DNA of 64,000 bases from the NCBI RefSeq assembly GCF_024391045.1, contig NZ_JANFCZ010000020.1, positions 1-64,000 of the forward strand. Direction: 5' to 3'. The notes beneath the pieces are model-generated. The model made no database searches. It saw only the letters and a program-made list of their open reading frames with translations, and was not told the origin of the DNA. Each line of letters begins with the position of its first letter. Positions within the stretch are counted from its first letter, which is position 1. A program made the position numbers and the translations under genes. The DNA comes from Pseudarthrobacter sulfonivorans (GTDB taxonomy: Bacteria > Actinomycetota > Actinomycetes > Actinomycetales > Micrococcaceae). Shown in pieces: positions 44,236-53,501 of the stretch.

Positions 44236-44963
44236 CCGGCCAGATCCTCCGTGATGGCGCCGTCATCGATCCCGCCACGGGCAAGAAGCCGGTGTCGCCC
44301 GAAGGCAAACCCACCGTCACCGTCCTGGACTACGGTTCGGGCAACGTCCGCTCGGCGGTGCGTGCCCTCGAACGGGCCGGCGCCGAGGTCATCCTGAGCT
44401 CCAAGCCTGAAGACGTCCTGAATGCCGACGGCCTGGTGGTACCTGGCGTAGGTGCCTTTGAAACCGTGATGCGCGAACTCAAGGCTGTGGACGGCATCCG
44501 GCTGATCGGCCGGCGCGTAGCCGGCGGGCGTCCGGTCCTGGCCATCTGCGTGGGCCTGCAAGTGATGTTCGAAGCCGGTGTGGAGCACGGGACCGAAGCC
44601 GAAGGCATGGGGGAGTGGCCCGGCAAGGTGGAGCTCCTTCCGGCGGACGTTGTGCCGCACATGGGTTGGAACACCGTTCAGGTACCCGAAGGCTCAAAGC
44701 TTTTCGCCGGTGTCGAGAACGAGCGGTTCTACTTCGTCCACTCGTACGGTGTGCAGGACTGGAACTTCGATGTCATCCAGCCCCGGATGACCGCGCCGCT
44801 GGTGACGTGGTCCGAGCACGGCGCGCGCTTCATCGCTGCCGTGGAAAACGGCCCGCTCTGCGCCACCCAGTTCCACCCGGAAAAATCCGGCGACGCCGGT
44901 GCCCGGCTGCTGCACAACTGGGTGGACGGCCTGCGCAAACCGTCCGCCGCAGGTACCGCCTAG
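44232..44963 (+). CDS. hisH: Imidazole glycerol phosphate synthase subunit HisH
   Basis: The glutaminase subunit that feeds ammonia to HisF. The 243-residue protein has a ~25-residue N-terminal extension before the core [18 protein letters not shown]. The nucleophile is in [12 protein letters not shown], and [11 protein letters not shown] carries the His-Glu of the triad. GTG 44232 overlaps the hisB stop (GTGA). HisF is not in this window. Confidence 0.95.
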   Translation: MTGQILRDGAVIDPATGKKPVSPEGKPTVTVLDYGSGNVRSAVRALERAGAEVILSSKPEDVLNADGLVVPGVGAFETVMRELKAVDGIRLIGRRVAGGRPVLAICVGLQVMFEAGVEHGTEAEGMGEWPGKVELLPADVVPHMGWNTVQVPEGSKLFAGVENERFYFVHSYGVQDWNFDVIQPRMTAPLVTWSEHGARFIAAVENGPLCATQFHPEKSGDAGARLLHNWVDGLRKPSAAGTA

Positions 44964-45122
44964 ATGTGGTCCATCGTCCTCATGGGCCTCGCAGGCCTCC
45001 TGGTGGGAGGGGCGTTATCGTTCCGGCAGCAGCGCAAACCACTGTGGACTCAGATCAGTTTCTACGTCCTCGCCGGCATGTCACTGCTGGCGGCCTACCT
45101 GCTGACGCTTCCGGGCAACTAA
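44964..45122 (+). CDS. Small two-helix membrane protein between hisH and priA
   Basis: A 52-residue protein, starting ATG directly after the hisH stop (TAG-ATG) and ending TAA. It has two hydrophobic segments: WSIVLMGLAGLLVGGALSF, then a basic RQQRKP turn, then FYVLAGMSLLAAYLLTL. Two helices with a charged loop suggest a small inner-membrane protein with both ends on the same side. Immediate adjacency to hisH and the clean frame argue that it is real. Function unknown. Confidence 0.75.
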   Translation: MWSIVLMGLAGLLVGGALSFRQQRKPLWTQISFYVLAGMSLLAAYLLTLPGN

Positions 45123-45189
45123 GGGCCGGCGCACCACCGCACGATCCGTCTCCGCACTGCCAGAATCACAACATTGAAGAGGATTTGAG

Positions 45190-45936
45190 ATGACCACCGC
45201 AACCGACCTGCCGATTCTTGAACTGCTGCCCGCCGTCGACGTCGTAAACGGCCAGGCCGTCCGGCTGGTCCAGGGGGAGGCCGGCAGCGAGACGAGCTAC
45301 GGCACGCCGCTGGAGGCAGCCCTTAACTGGCAGCAGCAGGGCGCCGAGTGGGTGCACCTGGTGGATCTTGATGCTGCCTTCGGCCGCGGCTCCAACGCCA
45401 GCCTGCTCCGCGAAGTCGTAGGCCGGCTCGACATCAAGGTGGAGCTCTCCGGCGGCCTCCGGGATGACGAATCCCTCGAAGCGGCGCTGGACCTTGGCGT
45501 GGCCCGGGTCAACCTCGGTACGGCGGCGCTGGAGAACCCGGAATGGACCCGCAAGGCCATCGAACGTTTCGGTGACAAGATCGCCGTCGGCCTTGACGTC
45601 CGCGGAACAACGCTGGCGGGCCGGGGCTGGACCAAGGAAGGCGGCGACCTCTGGGAGGTTCTTGGCCGCCTCGAAGAGTCCGGTTGCGCCCGGTATGTGG
45701 TCACGGACGTCACCAAGGACGGCACCCTGCAGGGCCCCAACGTGGAGCTGCTCCGCCAGATGGTTGAGAAGACCGGCAAGCCGGTGGTGGCCTCGGGCGG
45801 CATCTCCAGCCTGGACGACCTCAAGGTACTTCGGTCGCTGGTGCCCCTGGGTGTGGAAGGGGCGATCGTGGGCAAGGCACTGTACGCCGGCGCGTTTACG
45901 CTGCCTGAAGCCCTCGACGTCGCCGGACGCCGCTAG
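45190..45936 (+). CDS. priA: Bifunctional HisA/TrpF isomerase PriA
   Basis: PriA isomerises both ProFAR (histidine) and phosphoribosyl anthranilate (tryptophan) in actinobacteria. The 248-residue TIM barrel has [19 protein letters not shown] with the catalytic Asp, [43 protein letters not shown] with the second catalytic Asp, and [13 protein letters not shown]. Dual function is inferred from the actinobacterial lineage; the sequence alone cannot exclude HisA only. Confidence 0.93.
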   Translation: MTTATDLPILELLPAVDVVNGQAVRLVQGEAGSETSYGTPLEAALNWQQQGAEWVHLVDLDAAFGRGSNASLLREVVGRLDIKVELSGGLRDDESLEAALDLGVARVNLGTAALENPEWTRKAIERFGDKIAVGLDVRGTTLAGRGWTKEGGDLWEVLGRLEESGCARYVVTDVTKDGTLQGPNVELLRQMVEKTGKPVVASGGISSLDDLKVLRSLVPLGVEGAIVGKALYAGAFTLPEALDVAGRR

Positions 45937-45945
45937 CCGGGCCCC

Positions 45946-46842
45946 GTGGACAGCACGCACACACCCGGAACAAACGGCGGGACTCCGGTCCAGCGCCACC
46001 TTCCCGGACACATCGCCGCTGCCCTTGCCGGCGCGGGCGGCCCCGCAGACTCGGCAGGGAGGCCCTGGGAAGGCCGTAGCCTGGCCGGGGAAGACGCCAG
46101 GATCCACAACTTCGAGGACGACGACGGAACGGCGGACGCCGGTTACCTCGCCGCCGTGGGGGCGCTGGTTGACGGCACCGGTGACGAGGCCGCGGTGGTG
46201 GCCTCGCTCGCCACTGCCCGCGTCTTCATCCCCATCATCGCGCAGCTCGGCGCCGAGGCGGAGGGCGTGGACGGTCTGACCGCCGATAAGCAGGCCGACA
46301 TGGCGCTGGTGACCCTCCAGGCAGCGGACGGGCGGACAGCCATGCCCGCGTTCACCTCTGCTGAGCAGCTGGCTGCCTGGCATCCCGAGGCGCGGCCGGT
46401 GGCGGTGTACGCGGCCCGTGCCGCGCTCTCAGCTGTCTCCGAGGGGGCTGAATTGCTGGTCCTTGACCCGGGTTCGGACGTTACCCTCGTGGTCCGCCGG
46501 CCCGCGGTGTGGGCACTCGCCCAGCAGCAGGAGTGGATTCCTTCCTACACCGATGCCGCACTGGCAGCCGAAATGTCCGACGCCGCGGGCCGTTTCCCGG
46601 CGGTCCGCAGCATCGAACTGCTGCCGGGATCCGGCGTTGCCGCCGTGACCGGCGGGGGAGTCCCGCTCTCCGGGGGCGGTGCCGGACCGGAACTGCAGGT
46701 GGTCCTCTACCTTGAAGATGGCCTTGACGCCGCCGCGGTCCAGGAGCTCGTCGCCGGACTACAGGCCGCCTGGTCCCGGAATGTATTGTTTGGTGAGCGG
46801 GTCGACTCCATGGAAATAAAGTTGCGGCGCGCGGTTCAGTAG
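45946..46842 (+). CDS. SseB family protein
   Basis: A 298-residue protein. The region VFIPIIAQLGAEAEGVDGLTADKQADMALVTLQAADGRTAMPAFTS is an SseB N-terminal domain, and VRSIELLPGSG to LQVVLYLEDGLDAAAVQELVAGL is the C-terminal part. The first ~65 residues are a variable, Gly-rich and acidic extension. It begins nine bases after priA and is probably co-transcribed. The family was named for a serine-sensitivity phenotype in E. coli; the biochemical role is unclear. Confidence 0.85.
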   Translation: MDSTHTPGTNGGTPVQRHLPGHIAAALAGAGGPADSAGRPWEGRSLAGEDARIHNFEDDDGTADAGYLAAVGALVDGTGDEAAVVASLATARVFIPIIAQLGAEAEGVDGLTADKQADMALVTLQAADGRTAMPAFTSAEQLAAWHPEARPVAVYAARAALSAVSEGAELLVLDPGSDVTLVVRRPAVWALAQQQEWIPSYTDAALAAEMSDAAGRFPAVRSIELLPGSGVAAVTGGGVPLSGGGAGPELQVVLYLEDGLDAAAVQELVAGLQAAWSRNVLFGERVDSMEIKLRRAVQ

Positions 46843-46899
46843 CTGACGGTCAGCGGGGAGACCCCTCGGTCTGCCCGTACCAGACCCAAAGGATCCTCC

Positions 46900-48204
46900 G
46901 TGAATTTCGCTCTCTACCGGGAGTTGCTCGCCGTCGGGCCCATCAGGCGGCTCCTGCTCGTGGGCATGGTGGCCCGCATCCCGCACTCGGCCGCAGGCGT
47001 CCTGCTCACCCTGCACATCGTCCTCACCCTGGACAAAGGCTACGCCGCCGCCGGCGCAGCTGCCGCGGTGATGACCATCGGCATAGCCGTGGGTGCCCCC
47101 TGGCGTGGCCGGCGCGTTGACACGGTCGGCCTGCGCAGGGCGCTGATCCCGTCGGTGGTGTGCGAAGCCGTCATCTGGTCTGTTGTGCCACATGTCAGCT
47201 ATGAATTGTTGTTGCCGTTGGTCTTTGTCGGTGGACTGCTGACCCTCCCGATCTTCAGCGTGATCCGGCAGTCCCTGGGAGTTCTCGCTGACGGTGCCCA
47301 GCGCCGGACCGCGTTCGCCCTGGACTCGATCGCCACGGAGGTCGTGTTTATGATCGGACCCGCCGCCGGCGCCGTCGTAGCCACCAGCGGATTCACTGTC
47401 CTGGGTCTCACCGTGGTGGGCCTGTCCACGTCCCTCGCAGGACTGTTCCTGATGTGGTTCAACCCGCCCACGCGCAGCGCGACCCGGACGGAGGACGCCG
47501 AGGCGGACCAGCAGCACGCTGCGGAGGCGGCCGTGGTGTCCACGGCGCCGGTCCATGTCCAGGAGGCGGCGGCCGATCTTGTGCCGGCCGGCGTCGAGGC
47601 CGCAGGGGCCGGGCGGACAGGCCTGTGTGGCAAAGTGGCCCACAATTTTGCGTGGTTTACGGCTGCTGTCGCAGCGGTCTTTGCGGTTGCGGCGGGGACC
47701 GGGATGGTCCTCAGCGGCACCGACGTAGGCATTGTTGCGGCCTTGGAAATCGGCGGGCACCAGAGCGAAATCGGCGTCGTTTTCCTCTTCTGGTGCGCCG
47801 CGTCCGTGCTCGGTGGGCTGGTCTACGGCGCCATGCACCGGCCGGTGTCGCCAATGCTCCTGCTCCTCGGCATGGCGGCCCTGACCATCCCGATGGGATT
47901 CGCGCACGATACCTGGACCCTGGCGTTCGTTTCGATCCTGCCGGGACTCCTGTGCGCACCGGTACTCTCGGCGGCTTCGGAAAAAGTAGCTGACCTGGTG
48001 GCCGAGGAACGCCGCGGCGAGGCGATGGGCTGGTACGGCTCGGCACTCACGGCCGGTGTGGCGCTGGGCGCACCGCTCGCCGGAATCTTCATCGACGGAA
48101 CGGGACCGTCCGGAGGCTTTGTGGCGGTGGGCCTTGCGGGTGTGCTGCTTTGCCTGGTGGGACTGCTGCTGCAGGCAATGCGGCGCCGCAAGGTGGCTGC
48201 CTAA
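46900..48204 (+). CDS. MFS transporter
   Basis: A 434-residue major facilitator with about twelve helices. GAPWRGRRVDTVGLRRALI is the loop 2-3 signature (GxxxDRxGRR-like), and a charged loop (residues ~190-245, with TRTEDAEADQQHA) separates the two halves. It has no close match to a named exporter that I can support. GTG 46900 has AAAGGATCC upstream. Substrate unknown; multidrug or metabolite efflux are options. Confidence 0.87.
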   Translation: MNFALYRELLAVGPIRRLLLVGMVARIPHSAAGVLLTLHIVLTLDKGYAAAGAAAAVMTIGIAVGAPWRGRRVDTVGLRRALIPSVVCEAVIWSVVPHVSYELLLPLVFVGGLLTLPIFSVIRQSLGVLADGAQRRTAFALDSIATEVVFMIGPAAGAVVATSGFTVLGLTVVGLSTSLAGLFLMWFNPPTRSATRTEDAEADQQHAAEAAVVSTAPVHVQEAAADLVPAGVEAAGAGRTGLCGKVAHNFAWFTAAVAAVFAVAAGTGMVLSGTDVGIVAALEIGGHQSEIGVVFLFWCAASVLGGLVYGAMHRPVSPMLLLLGMAALTIPMGFAHDTWTLAFVSILPGLLCAPVLSAASEKVADLVAEERRGEAMGWYGSALTAGVALGAPLAGIFIDGTGPSGGFVAVGLAGVLLCLVGLLLQAMRRRKVAA

Positions 48205-48216
48205 GCCCTCTCGCGA

Positions 48217-48279
48217 GAGTTCTTGTCCAGTTAGTCGGCCTTTTCGGGGGCGGAAGTGCAATTACCTGGACAAAAACTC
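48217..48279. repeat. Imperfect 17-bp inverted repeat after the MFS gene
   Basis: GAGTTCTTGTCCAGTTA (48217-48233) is inverted at 48263-48279 with 15 of 17 positions matching, separated by 29 bases. It lies directly before the strong terminator. It could be a REP-like palindrome or a remnant end of a mobile element; no transposase is nearby. Confidence 0.75.
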
Positions 48280-48288
48280 GGGGAAACG

Positions 48289-48345
48289 ACGACGGCGGCC
48301 GGCGGACCACCGTGGTCCGCCCGCCGCCGTCGTGATTTAGTTTTT
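48289..48345. terminator. Terminator between MFS and DUF1844 genes
   Basis: A two-part stem, ACGACGGCGG/CCGCCGTCGT (48289-48298 with 48324-48333) and GCGGACC/GGTCCGC (48302-48308 with 48314-48320), is followed by GATTTAGTTTTT. It serves the plus-strand MFS gene and probably also the convergent DUF1844 gene. Confidence 0.85.
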
Positions 48346-48367
48346 GGAGGAAATGCCGCGTCGGGTA

Positions 48368-48754
48368 CTAGTTGACCGCACCGGTGTACTTCTCGCCGGG
48401 GCCCTTGCCCGGGGCATCCGGAATGACGGATTCCTCGCGGAAGGCCAGCTGCAGGGACCGCAGTCCATCGCGCAACGGTCCGGCATGCTGCGAGCCGATT
48501 TCCGGAGCGGCGGCCGTCACCAGGCCGGCGAGGGCGGTGATGAGTTTGCGGGCCTCATCCAGGTCCTTCAGTTCCTCCGCGTTGTCCTCGGCCGCGAGGC
48601 CAAGCTTGACGGCCGCGGCACTCATCAGGTGGACCGCAGCGGTGGTGATGACCTCGATGGCCGGCACCTCGGAGATGTCGCGGATTTGCTGGCTCACGTC
48701 GGCCTCGGCAGGGGCGGCCTCGAAAACGTGTGAATTACTGTCTGGGGTACTCAT
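48368..48754 (-). CDS. DUF1844 protein
   Basis: A 128-residue helical protein (MSTPDSNSHVFEA). The DUF1844 core is PAIEVITTAAVHLMSAAAVKLGL, then DLDEARKLITALAGLVTAAA. This family sits next to infC in actinobacteria, here divergent from it. The function is unknown. ATG 48754 is chosen over in-frame upstream codons because the family starts near here. The C-terminus GKGPGEKYTGAVN looks variable. Confidence 0.82.
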   Translation of the reverse strand: MSTPDSNSHVFEAAPAEADVSQQIRDISEVPAIEVITTAAVHLMSAAAVKLGLAAEDNAEELKDLDEARKLITALAGLVTAAAPEIGSQHAGPLRDGLRSLQLAFREESVIPDAPGKGPGEKYTGAVN

Positions 48755-49101
48755 ACTGGTAAGCTTGTCACAGACCGACTGAATGTCGTTATTTTGCTGT
48801 GTTAAGGTCCCGCCGGCGCCCCGCTGCGTTGTGAGGGATATTTTCTGTAGAATGGCATGCAGTTTGCAAGCGGAGTTCTCTCCCACCCGCGTCAGCCGTT
48901 TTCCCGCCGGAAGCCATTCCAGGGAAGCAAGGTTGCCGGGTAACGGTCGGACAGTTCGTCAGGCGTTGTGCCTGAGGAGCTGCGCACGGCTTCTCCCAGG
49001 GGAAGCGTGGATCCGACCATTGAGGCCTTCGATTGCTCCGGCAATTGGGGGCCTTCTCTATTTGCCGGTGGGTTTACTACATCAATCACAGGAGCTTTAA
49101 C
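48755..49101 (+). promoter_or_regulatory. Divergent promoter region and infC leader
   Basis: A 347-bp stretch without a convincing gene. TAGAAT (48848-48853) is a candidate -10 for infC, giving a leader of about 240 nt. AGGAG (49090-49094) is the infC ribosome site. L20- or IF3-responsive leaders are known for infC-rpmI-rplT operons elsewhere; I cannot assign a specific fold here. Confidence 0.4.
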
Positions 49102-50181
49102 ATTAGCGAGCCAAGAATCAATGAGCGTATCCGCGTCCCCGAGGTGCGGCTGGTCGGCCCTGCAGGTGAACAGGTAGGAGTCGTCCGTATTGAGGATGCC
49201 CTGCGTCTGGCTGCTGAGTCCGATCTTGATCTCGTTGAAGTAGCACCTCAGGCCAAGCCTCCGGTGTGCAAGCTGATGGACTTCGGCAAGTACAAGTACG
49301 AGGCCGCAGTCAAGGCACGTGAAGCCCGGAAGAACCAGACCAACACGGTCCTGAAGGAAATCCGCTTCCGTCTGAAGATCGACACTCACGACTACGAAAC
49401 CAAGCGCGGCCATGCGCTTCGCTTCCTCGGTGCAGGTGACAAGGTCAAGGCCATGATCCAGTTCCGTGGCCGCGAGCAGCAGCGTCCGGAGATGGGCATC
49501 CGCCTGCTCCAGCGTTTCGCTGACGATGTCGCCGAAGTGGGCGTTGTTGAGTCCAGCCCGCGTATTGATGGCCGCAACATGGTGATGGTCGTGGGCCCGC
49601 TGAAGAACAAGGCAGAAGCCAAGGCTGAGGCACGCCGCGCATCGCAGCGTGCAGAGGCCAAGGCGCAGAACGAAGCCAAGGCTTCGGGCCGCATCGATGT
49701 CACCGGTGACGATCAGGCGCCGCTGACCCAGTCATTGGCTGACCTGCTTCCGGAAGGGTTCGCCATTACCACGCAGCCTGAAGCCCCTGCGGCGGCAACG
49801 TCGGAAGCAGACGCCACTGAGGCGGCAGCTCCGGAAGAGGCAGCCACCGCGAAGGCTGAAGCAGCTGAGGCACCCGCTGTTGCTGTGGCTGACGCCCCGG
49901 CGAAGGAAGCACCGGTCAAGGAAGCCGCTGCCCAGGAGGCGGCCAAGCAGGCTGCCCCGAAGGCTGCTGCTCCCAAACGGGAAGCCCCGAAGGCAGCCCC
50001 GGCTCCGGCCAAGGCTGCCGAGGCCAAGCCCGCTGAAGCTGTCAAGGCGCCGGCTCCGGCCGCGCCGAAGCCTGCCGCAGTCCCGATGCCCAAGCCGGTA
50101 GCCCGGCCCGCGGCACCGAAGCCGGCTGCACGGCCTGCCCCCAAGGCAGCCCCCAAGCCGGCCGGCAAAAAGACTACCTAG
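49102..50181 (+). CDS. infC: Translation initiation factor IF-3
   Basis: IF-3 keeps ribosomal subunits apart and proofreads start-codon selection. The protein begins at the rare AUU codon at 49102 ([16 protein letters not shown]), seven bases after AGGAG. AUU is the classic self-limiting infC start. The N-domain (1-75) and C-domain (85-175: [29 protein letters not shown]) are complete. Beyond about residue 195 comes a ~160-residue tail of Ala, Pro, Lys and Glu ([17 protein letters not shown]), much longer than in most bacteria. The total is 359 residues. Confidence 0.94.
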   Translation: MSEPRINERIRVPEVRLVGPAGEQVGVVRIEDALRLAAESDLDLVEVAPQAKPPVCKLMDFGKYKYEAAVKAREARKNQTNTVLKEIRFRLKIDTHDYETKRGHALRFLGAGDKVKAMIQFRGREQQRPEMGIRLLQRFADDVAEVGVVESSPRIDGRNMVMVVGPLKNKAEAKAEARRASQRAEAKAQNEAKASGRIDVTGDDQAPLTQSLADLLPEGFAITTQPEAPAAATSEADATEAAAPEEAATAKAEAAEAPAVAVADAPAKEAPVKEAAAQEAAKQAAPKAAAPKREAPKAAPAPAKAAEAKPAEAVKAPAPAAPKPAAVPMPKPVARPAAPKPAARPAPKAAPKPAGKKTT

Positions 50182-50188
50182 TTCGAAG

Positions 50189-50211
50189 CTGCGGGAGGTT
50201 TCCTCCCGCAG
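50189..50211 (+). other. Hairpin between infC and rpmI
   Basis: CTGCGGGAGG (50189-50198) pairs perfectly with CCTCCCGCAG (50202-50211) around a TTT loop. No T-run follows. Within an operon this suggests a processing or attenuation site rather than full termination. Confidence 0.6.
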
Positions 50212-50296
50212 TACGCAACCAGCATGCTGCCTGCAGGGGCGGCTGCTCGAAAGAACTGCAGACAACGTCTGCGGACACGTAAGGAGATCGGTTCCC

Positions 50297-50491
50297 ATGC
50301 CGAAGATGAAGACCCACAGTGGTGCTAAGAAGCGCTTCAAGCTGACCGGCAGCGGTAAGCTGCGCCGCCAGCAGGCCAACCGCCGCCACTACCTCGAGCA
50401 CAAGTCCTCCAGGCTGACCCGTCGTCTCGCCGGCGACAAGATTGTCTTCAAGGGTGACGCTAAGGTCATCCGGAAGATGCTCGGCATCTAA
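50297..50491 (+). CDS. rpmI: 50S ribosomal protein L35
   Basis: A 64-residue basic ribosomal protein with the full family pattern: [20 protein letters not shown], then [18 protein letters not shown] and VIRKMLGI. It lies between infC and rplT in the universal order. AAGGAG lies ten bases before ATG 50297. Confidence 0.98.
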   Translation: MPKMKTHSGAKKRFKLTGSGKLRRQQANRRHYLEHKSSRLTRRLAGDKIVFKGDAKVIRKMLGI

Positions 50492-50607
50492 GTTCCAAGT
50501 TTCCTGGCTGGTGCCACCTGGCAGCAGTCAACTACCAATAAGGCTTCTCAGGCCAGCCGGTTGTCCGGCAGTAGATGCTTGGGATCAGATTTTGAAGGAG
50601 TACGCAC

Positions 50608-50991
50608 GTGGCACGTGTGAAGAGGGCGGTCAACGCCCACAAGAAGCGCCGGGTTATCCTTGAACGCGCAAAGGGCTACCGTGGACAGCGTTCACGCCTG
50701 TACCGCAAAGCCAAAGAGCAGCTGCTGCACTCGTTTGTGTACAGCTACGGTGACCGCAAGAAGAAGAAGGGCGACTTCCGCCGCCTGTGGATCCAGCGCA
50801 TCAACGCTGCATCCCGCGCCAACGGCCTCACCTACAACCGTCTGATCCAGGGCCTGAAGGCCGCTGAGGTTGAGGTTGACCGCCGCATGCTGGCCGAACT
50901 GGCTGTCTCCGACGCCAACGCCTTCGCCGCACTGGTGCAGATCGCCAAAGATTCCCTGCCTGCTGACACGTCGGCTCCGGCCGCAAAGTAG
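50608..50991 (+). CDS. rplT: 50S ribosomal protein L20
   Basis: A 127-residue protein that nucleates 23S rRNA folding. Motifs include [40 protein letters not shown] and [23 protein letters not shown] 50608 is preceded by GAAGGAG. The 116-base gap from rpmI has no gene. A small stem GTGGCT-GA-AGCCAC (51016-51029) follows the gene. Confidence 0.98.
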   Translation: MARVKRAVNAHKKRRVILERAKGYRGQRSRLYRKAKEQLLHSFVYSYGDRKKKKGDFRRLWIQRINAASRANGLTYNRLIQGLKAAEVEVDRRMLAELAVSDANAFAALVQIAKDSLPADTSAPAAK

Positions 50992-51041
50992 CACTCAAGG
51001 CCCGTTCGAGGACCGGTGGCTGAAGCCACTAAGGTTCTTAT

Positions 51042-51959
51042 ATGAACGAAACCGGGCGCCCGCAAGATTTACCGCTTTCCAACCCTCGAGCTGATCGGGT
51101 GAGGAAGGTGGCACAACTTGCCGGGCGCCCGGCGCGTTTAAAGCGCCGTGAGTTCCTTGCAGAGGGTCCGCAGGCCGTCCGTGAGGCCCTGGCCCTGCAC
51201 CAGGCAAGGACCGCCGCGGGGGAGCCGGGTGTGGTGTATGAGGTCTACGCGAGCGAGGCGTGCCTCGACCGGCACCCGGACCTTGAGTCCCTCTCCGAAG
51301 GCATTGACGCGTACCTCACCACCGATGAAGTGCTTGCCGCCATGGCGGACACCGTCACCCCCCAAGGCATTCTCGCCGTATGCGGTTTCCTTGACGTGAG
51401 CCTTGAGGAAGTGCTCGACGGCGGCCCGCGGCTGCTCGCCGTGCTGTGCCAGGTGCGGGACCCTGGCAACGCGGGTACCGTGCTCCGGGCAGCCGACGCA
51501 GCCGGGGCGGATGCCGTCATCCTGACCGCGTCCAGCGTGGATATCTACAATCCCAAGGCCGTCCGCTCCACGGCCGGTTCCCTGTTCCACCTTCCCGTAG
51601 TCCTTGGCGCCGATATTGAGGCAGTGGCAGCCGCCTGCCGGGCCCGGGGAATTGGAATACTTGCCGCCGACGGCAACGGCGACGTCAACCTGGACACGCT
51701 CCAAGATCAAAACGCTGCCCGTCGCATTGCCTCATCCGGCGTCGAATCGCTCTTTCCGTTGGAGGCACCCACGGCGTGGCTCTTTGGAAACGAAGCGCAG
51801 GGGCTCTCAGACGCCGAACTGGCCCTGGCTGACCACCGTGTCGCCGTGCCCGTCTACGGTGCCGCGGAGAGCCTCAACCTGGGTACGGCCGCTACGGTTT
51901 GCCTCTACGCGAGTGCACGGTCCCAACAGGAGCGGTCCGAAACCGGCCAGGCGGGCTAG
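51042..51959 (+). CDS. TrmH/SpoU family RNA 2'-O-methyltransferase
   Basis: A 305-residue SPOUT enzyme. The N-terminal substrate-binding region has REFLAEGPQAVREAL. The trefoil-knot motifs are VRDPGNAGTVLRAADAAGAD (motif 1), NPKAVRSTAGSLFHLPVV (motif 2, with LFGNEAQGLS before motif 3) and AESLNLGTAATVCLY (motif 3). It follows rplT in many actinobacteria. The target is probably 23S rRNA, but the site cannot be read from sequence. Confidence 0.92.
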   Translation: MNETGRPQDLPLSNPRADRVRKVAQLAGRPARLKRREFLAEGPQAVREALALHQARTAAGEPGVVYEVYASEACLDRHPDLESLSEGIDAYLTTDEVLAAMADTVTPQGILAVCGFLDVSLEEVLDGGPRLLAVLCQVRDPGNAGTVLRAADAAGADAVILTASSVDIYNPKAVRSTAGSLFHLPVVLGADIEAVAAACRARGIGILAADGNGDVNLDTLQDQNAARRIASSGVESLFPLEAPTAWLFGNEAQGLSDAELALADHRVAVPVYGAAESLNLGTAATVCLYASARSQQERSETGQAG

Positions 51960-51980
51960 CGGGCACCTTCGGAGAATAGG

Positions 51981-52008
51981 GAAAGGCCCCGAAGTGTCGG
52001 GGCCTTTC
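51981..52008. terminator. Terminator between the methyltransferase and glsB genes
   Basis: A perfect 12-bp stem GAAAGGCCCCGA/TCGGGGCCTTTC (51981-51992 with 51997-52008) has an AGTG loop. It lies between convergent genes and can terminate both. Confidence 0.87.
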
Positions 52009-52032
52009 GTATCGATACGGTGCGTGAAGTGA

Positions 52033-52308
52033 CTAAGGCGCGCGGGTGGAACCCCGGCGTCCGGTGATGGCGCCGTAGATGCCGGCAACGACGAGGCCTC
52101 CAACGATGGCCAGAAGCCAGGAACCGAGGTTCCAGAATTCCATCTTGCCGCCGCCGAAGAGCAGGTCGCCGATCCAGCCACCGACAATTGCCCCGACTAC
52201 GCCGAGCACCAAGCTGGTGACCCAGCCGCCGCCGACCCTGCCGGGCATGACTGCCTTAACGATTGCACCTACTATGAGTCCGAGAATGATCCAGCCTAGA
52301 AAGCCCAT
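52033..52308 (-). CDS. GlsB/YeaQ/YmgE family stress-response membrane protein
   Basis: A 91-residue protein with three hydrophobic helices rich in Gly: MGFLGWIILGLIVGAIVKAV, TSLVLGVVGAIVGGWIGDLL and LGSWLLAIVGGLVVAGIYGAI. This is the YeaQ/YmgE (transglycosylase-associated) family, induced by stress in several bacteria; its molecular role is unclear. AAGGAGGAG directly before the ATG gives strong translation. The 204 bases to the next gene hold nothing recognised. Confidence 0.9.
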   Translation of the reverse strand: MGFLGWIILGLIVGAIVKAVMPGRVGGGWVTSLVLGVVGAIVGGWIGDLLFGGGKMEFWNLGSWLLAIVGGLVVAGIYGAITGRRGSTRAP

Positions 52309-52512
52309 GTCTCCTCCTTCATATTTCGTCGGGATTTATATGTCCCGATTAGTGTTCAAGCTAACATAGGGGCGCGCCATTGTCAGCAGGCTTAGTGCCT
52401 GTGTCCCGTGGGTATCTTCAGGGTGAAAAGGTACGGTAAGCGTGAGGCGTCACCCGTTCAGGCGTCGCAGATCATCCTGCTCGTTTCCAACCGTGAATGA
52501 GGTGAAGTCCCG

Positions 52513-53484
52513 GTGGCTGCAAATGGCGGTAGCAAGGCGATCGTCGCGGCTCTTGCCGCGAACTTGACCATCGCCGTCCTCAAGTTCCTTGCGTTCATCC
52601 TCACTTCGTCCTCGTCCATGTTGGCCGAGGCCATCCACTCTGTAGCCGACTCCGGTAATCAGCTATTGCTGCTGATCGGTGGAAAACGCGCCAACAAGGC
52701 GGCCAACGCGGAACACCCGTTCGGGTACGGCCGCGAACGCTACATTTACGCCTTCATCGTCGCCATCGTGCTCTTCAGCGTGGGCGGTCTCTTCGCGCTC
52801 TTCGAAGCATGGGAAAAGCTGAAGGATCCGCATGGCATTGAAGGGGATTTCTGGTGGGTTCCACTGGCCGTGCTGATCGGGGCCATCGCGGCTGAGTCCT
52901 TCTCCTTCCGGACAGCCATCGGCGAGTCAAACCTGATTCGTGGCAAGCAGGGCTGGGTGAGCTTTGTGCGTACCGCCAAGCAGCCCGAGCTGCCGGTAAT
53001 CCTGTTGGAGGACTTCGGGGCGCTCCTGGGCCTGGCCTTCGCGCTCGTTGGAGTCGGCATGACGCTTATCACCGGGAACGGCATCTGGGACGCTGCAGGC
53101 ACCGGCATGATCGGGCTGCTGCTGGTGGCGATCGCGGCGGTGCTGGCGATTGAAACGAAGTCCTTGCTGCTGGGCGAGTCGGCCACGCGCGACGACGTGG
53201 CCCGGATCAGTCAGGCCATCGAGGCGGGCGGGCACAACCGCATCATCCACCTCAAGACCCTTCACCTCGGACCGGAAGAACTGCTGGTGGCTGCAAAGAT
53301 TTCCGTCGGGGCCGCCGAAACGGGCAAGGACATTGCGGCGTCCATTGACGGCGCGGAGTCCAGGATCCGCAGCGCTGTTCCGATTGCGCGCGTGATCTAT
53401 CTGGAACCGGATCTGTATCGTGAAGGGCTGCCTGCCGCCGGCGAGGATCCCGCAACGTCAACGGCGCAGGATCCGCACCCCTGA
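52513..53484 (+). CDS. Cation diffusion facilitator family transporter
   Basis: A 323-residue CDF protein with six helices. The metal sites are in SMLAEAIHSVADSGNQ (HxxxD, helix 2) and ILLEDFGALLGL (ExxxD type, helix 5). NAEHPFGYGRERYIYAF follows helix 2 as usual. The C-terminal cytoplasmic domain (about 230-310) has HLGPEELLVAAKI. It probably exports Zn, Mn or Fe by proton antiport. GTG 52513 has GAGGTGAAG upstream. Confidence 0.92.
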   Translation: MAANGGSKAIVAALAANLTIAVLKFLAFILTSSSSMLAEAIHSVADSGNQLLLLIGGKRANKAANAEHPFGYGRERYIYAFIVAIVLFSVGGLFALFEAWEKLKDPHGIEGDFWWVPLAVLIGAIAAESFSFRTAIGESNLIRGKQGWVSFVRTAKQPELPVILLEDFGALLGLAFALVGVGMTLITGNGIWDAAGTGMIGLLLVAIAAVLAIETKSLLLGESATRDDVARISQAIEAGGHNRIIHLKTLHLGPEELLVAAKISVGAAETGKDIAASIDGAESRIRSAVPIARVIYLEPDLYREGLPAAGEDPATSTAQDPHP

Positions 53485-53501
53485 TCTGCCAGCCGCCCCG
53501 G

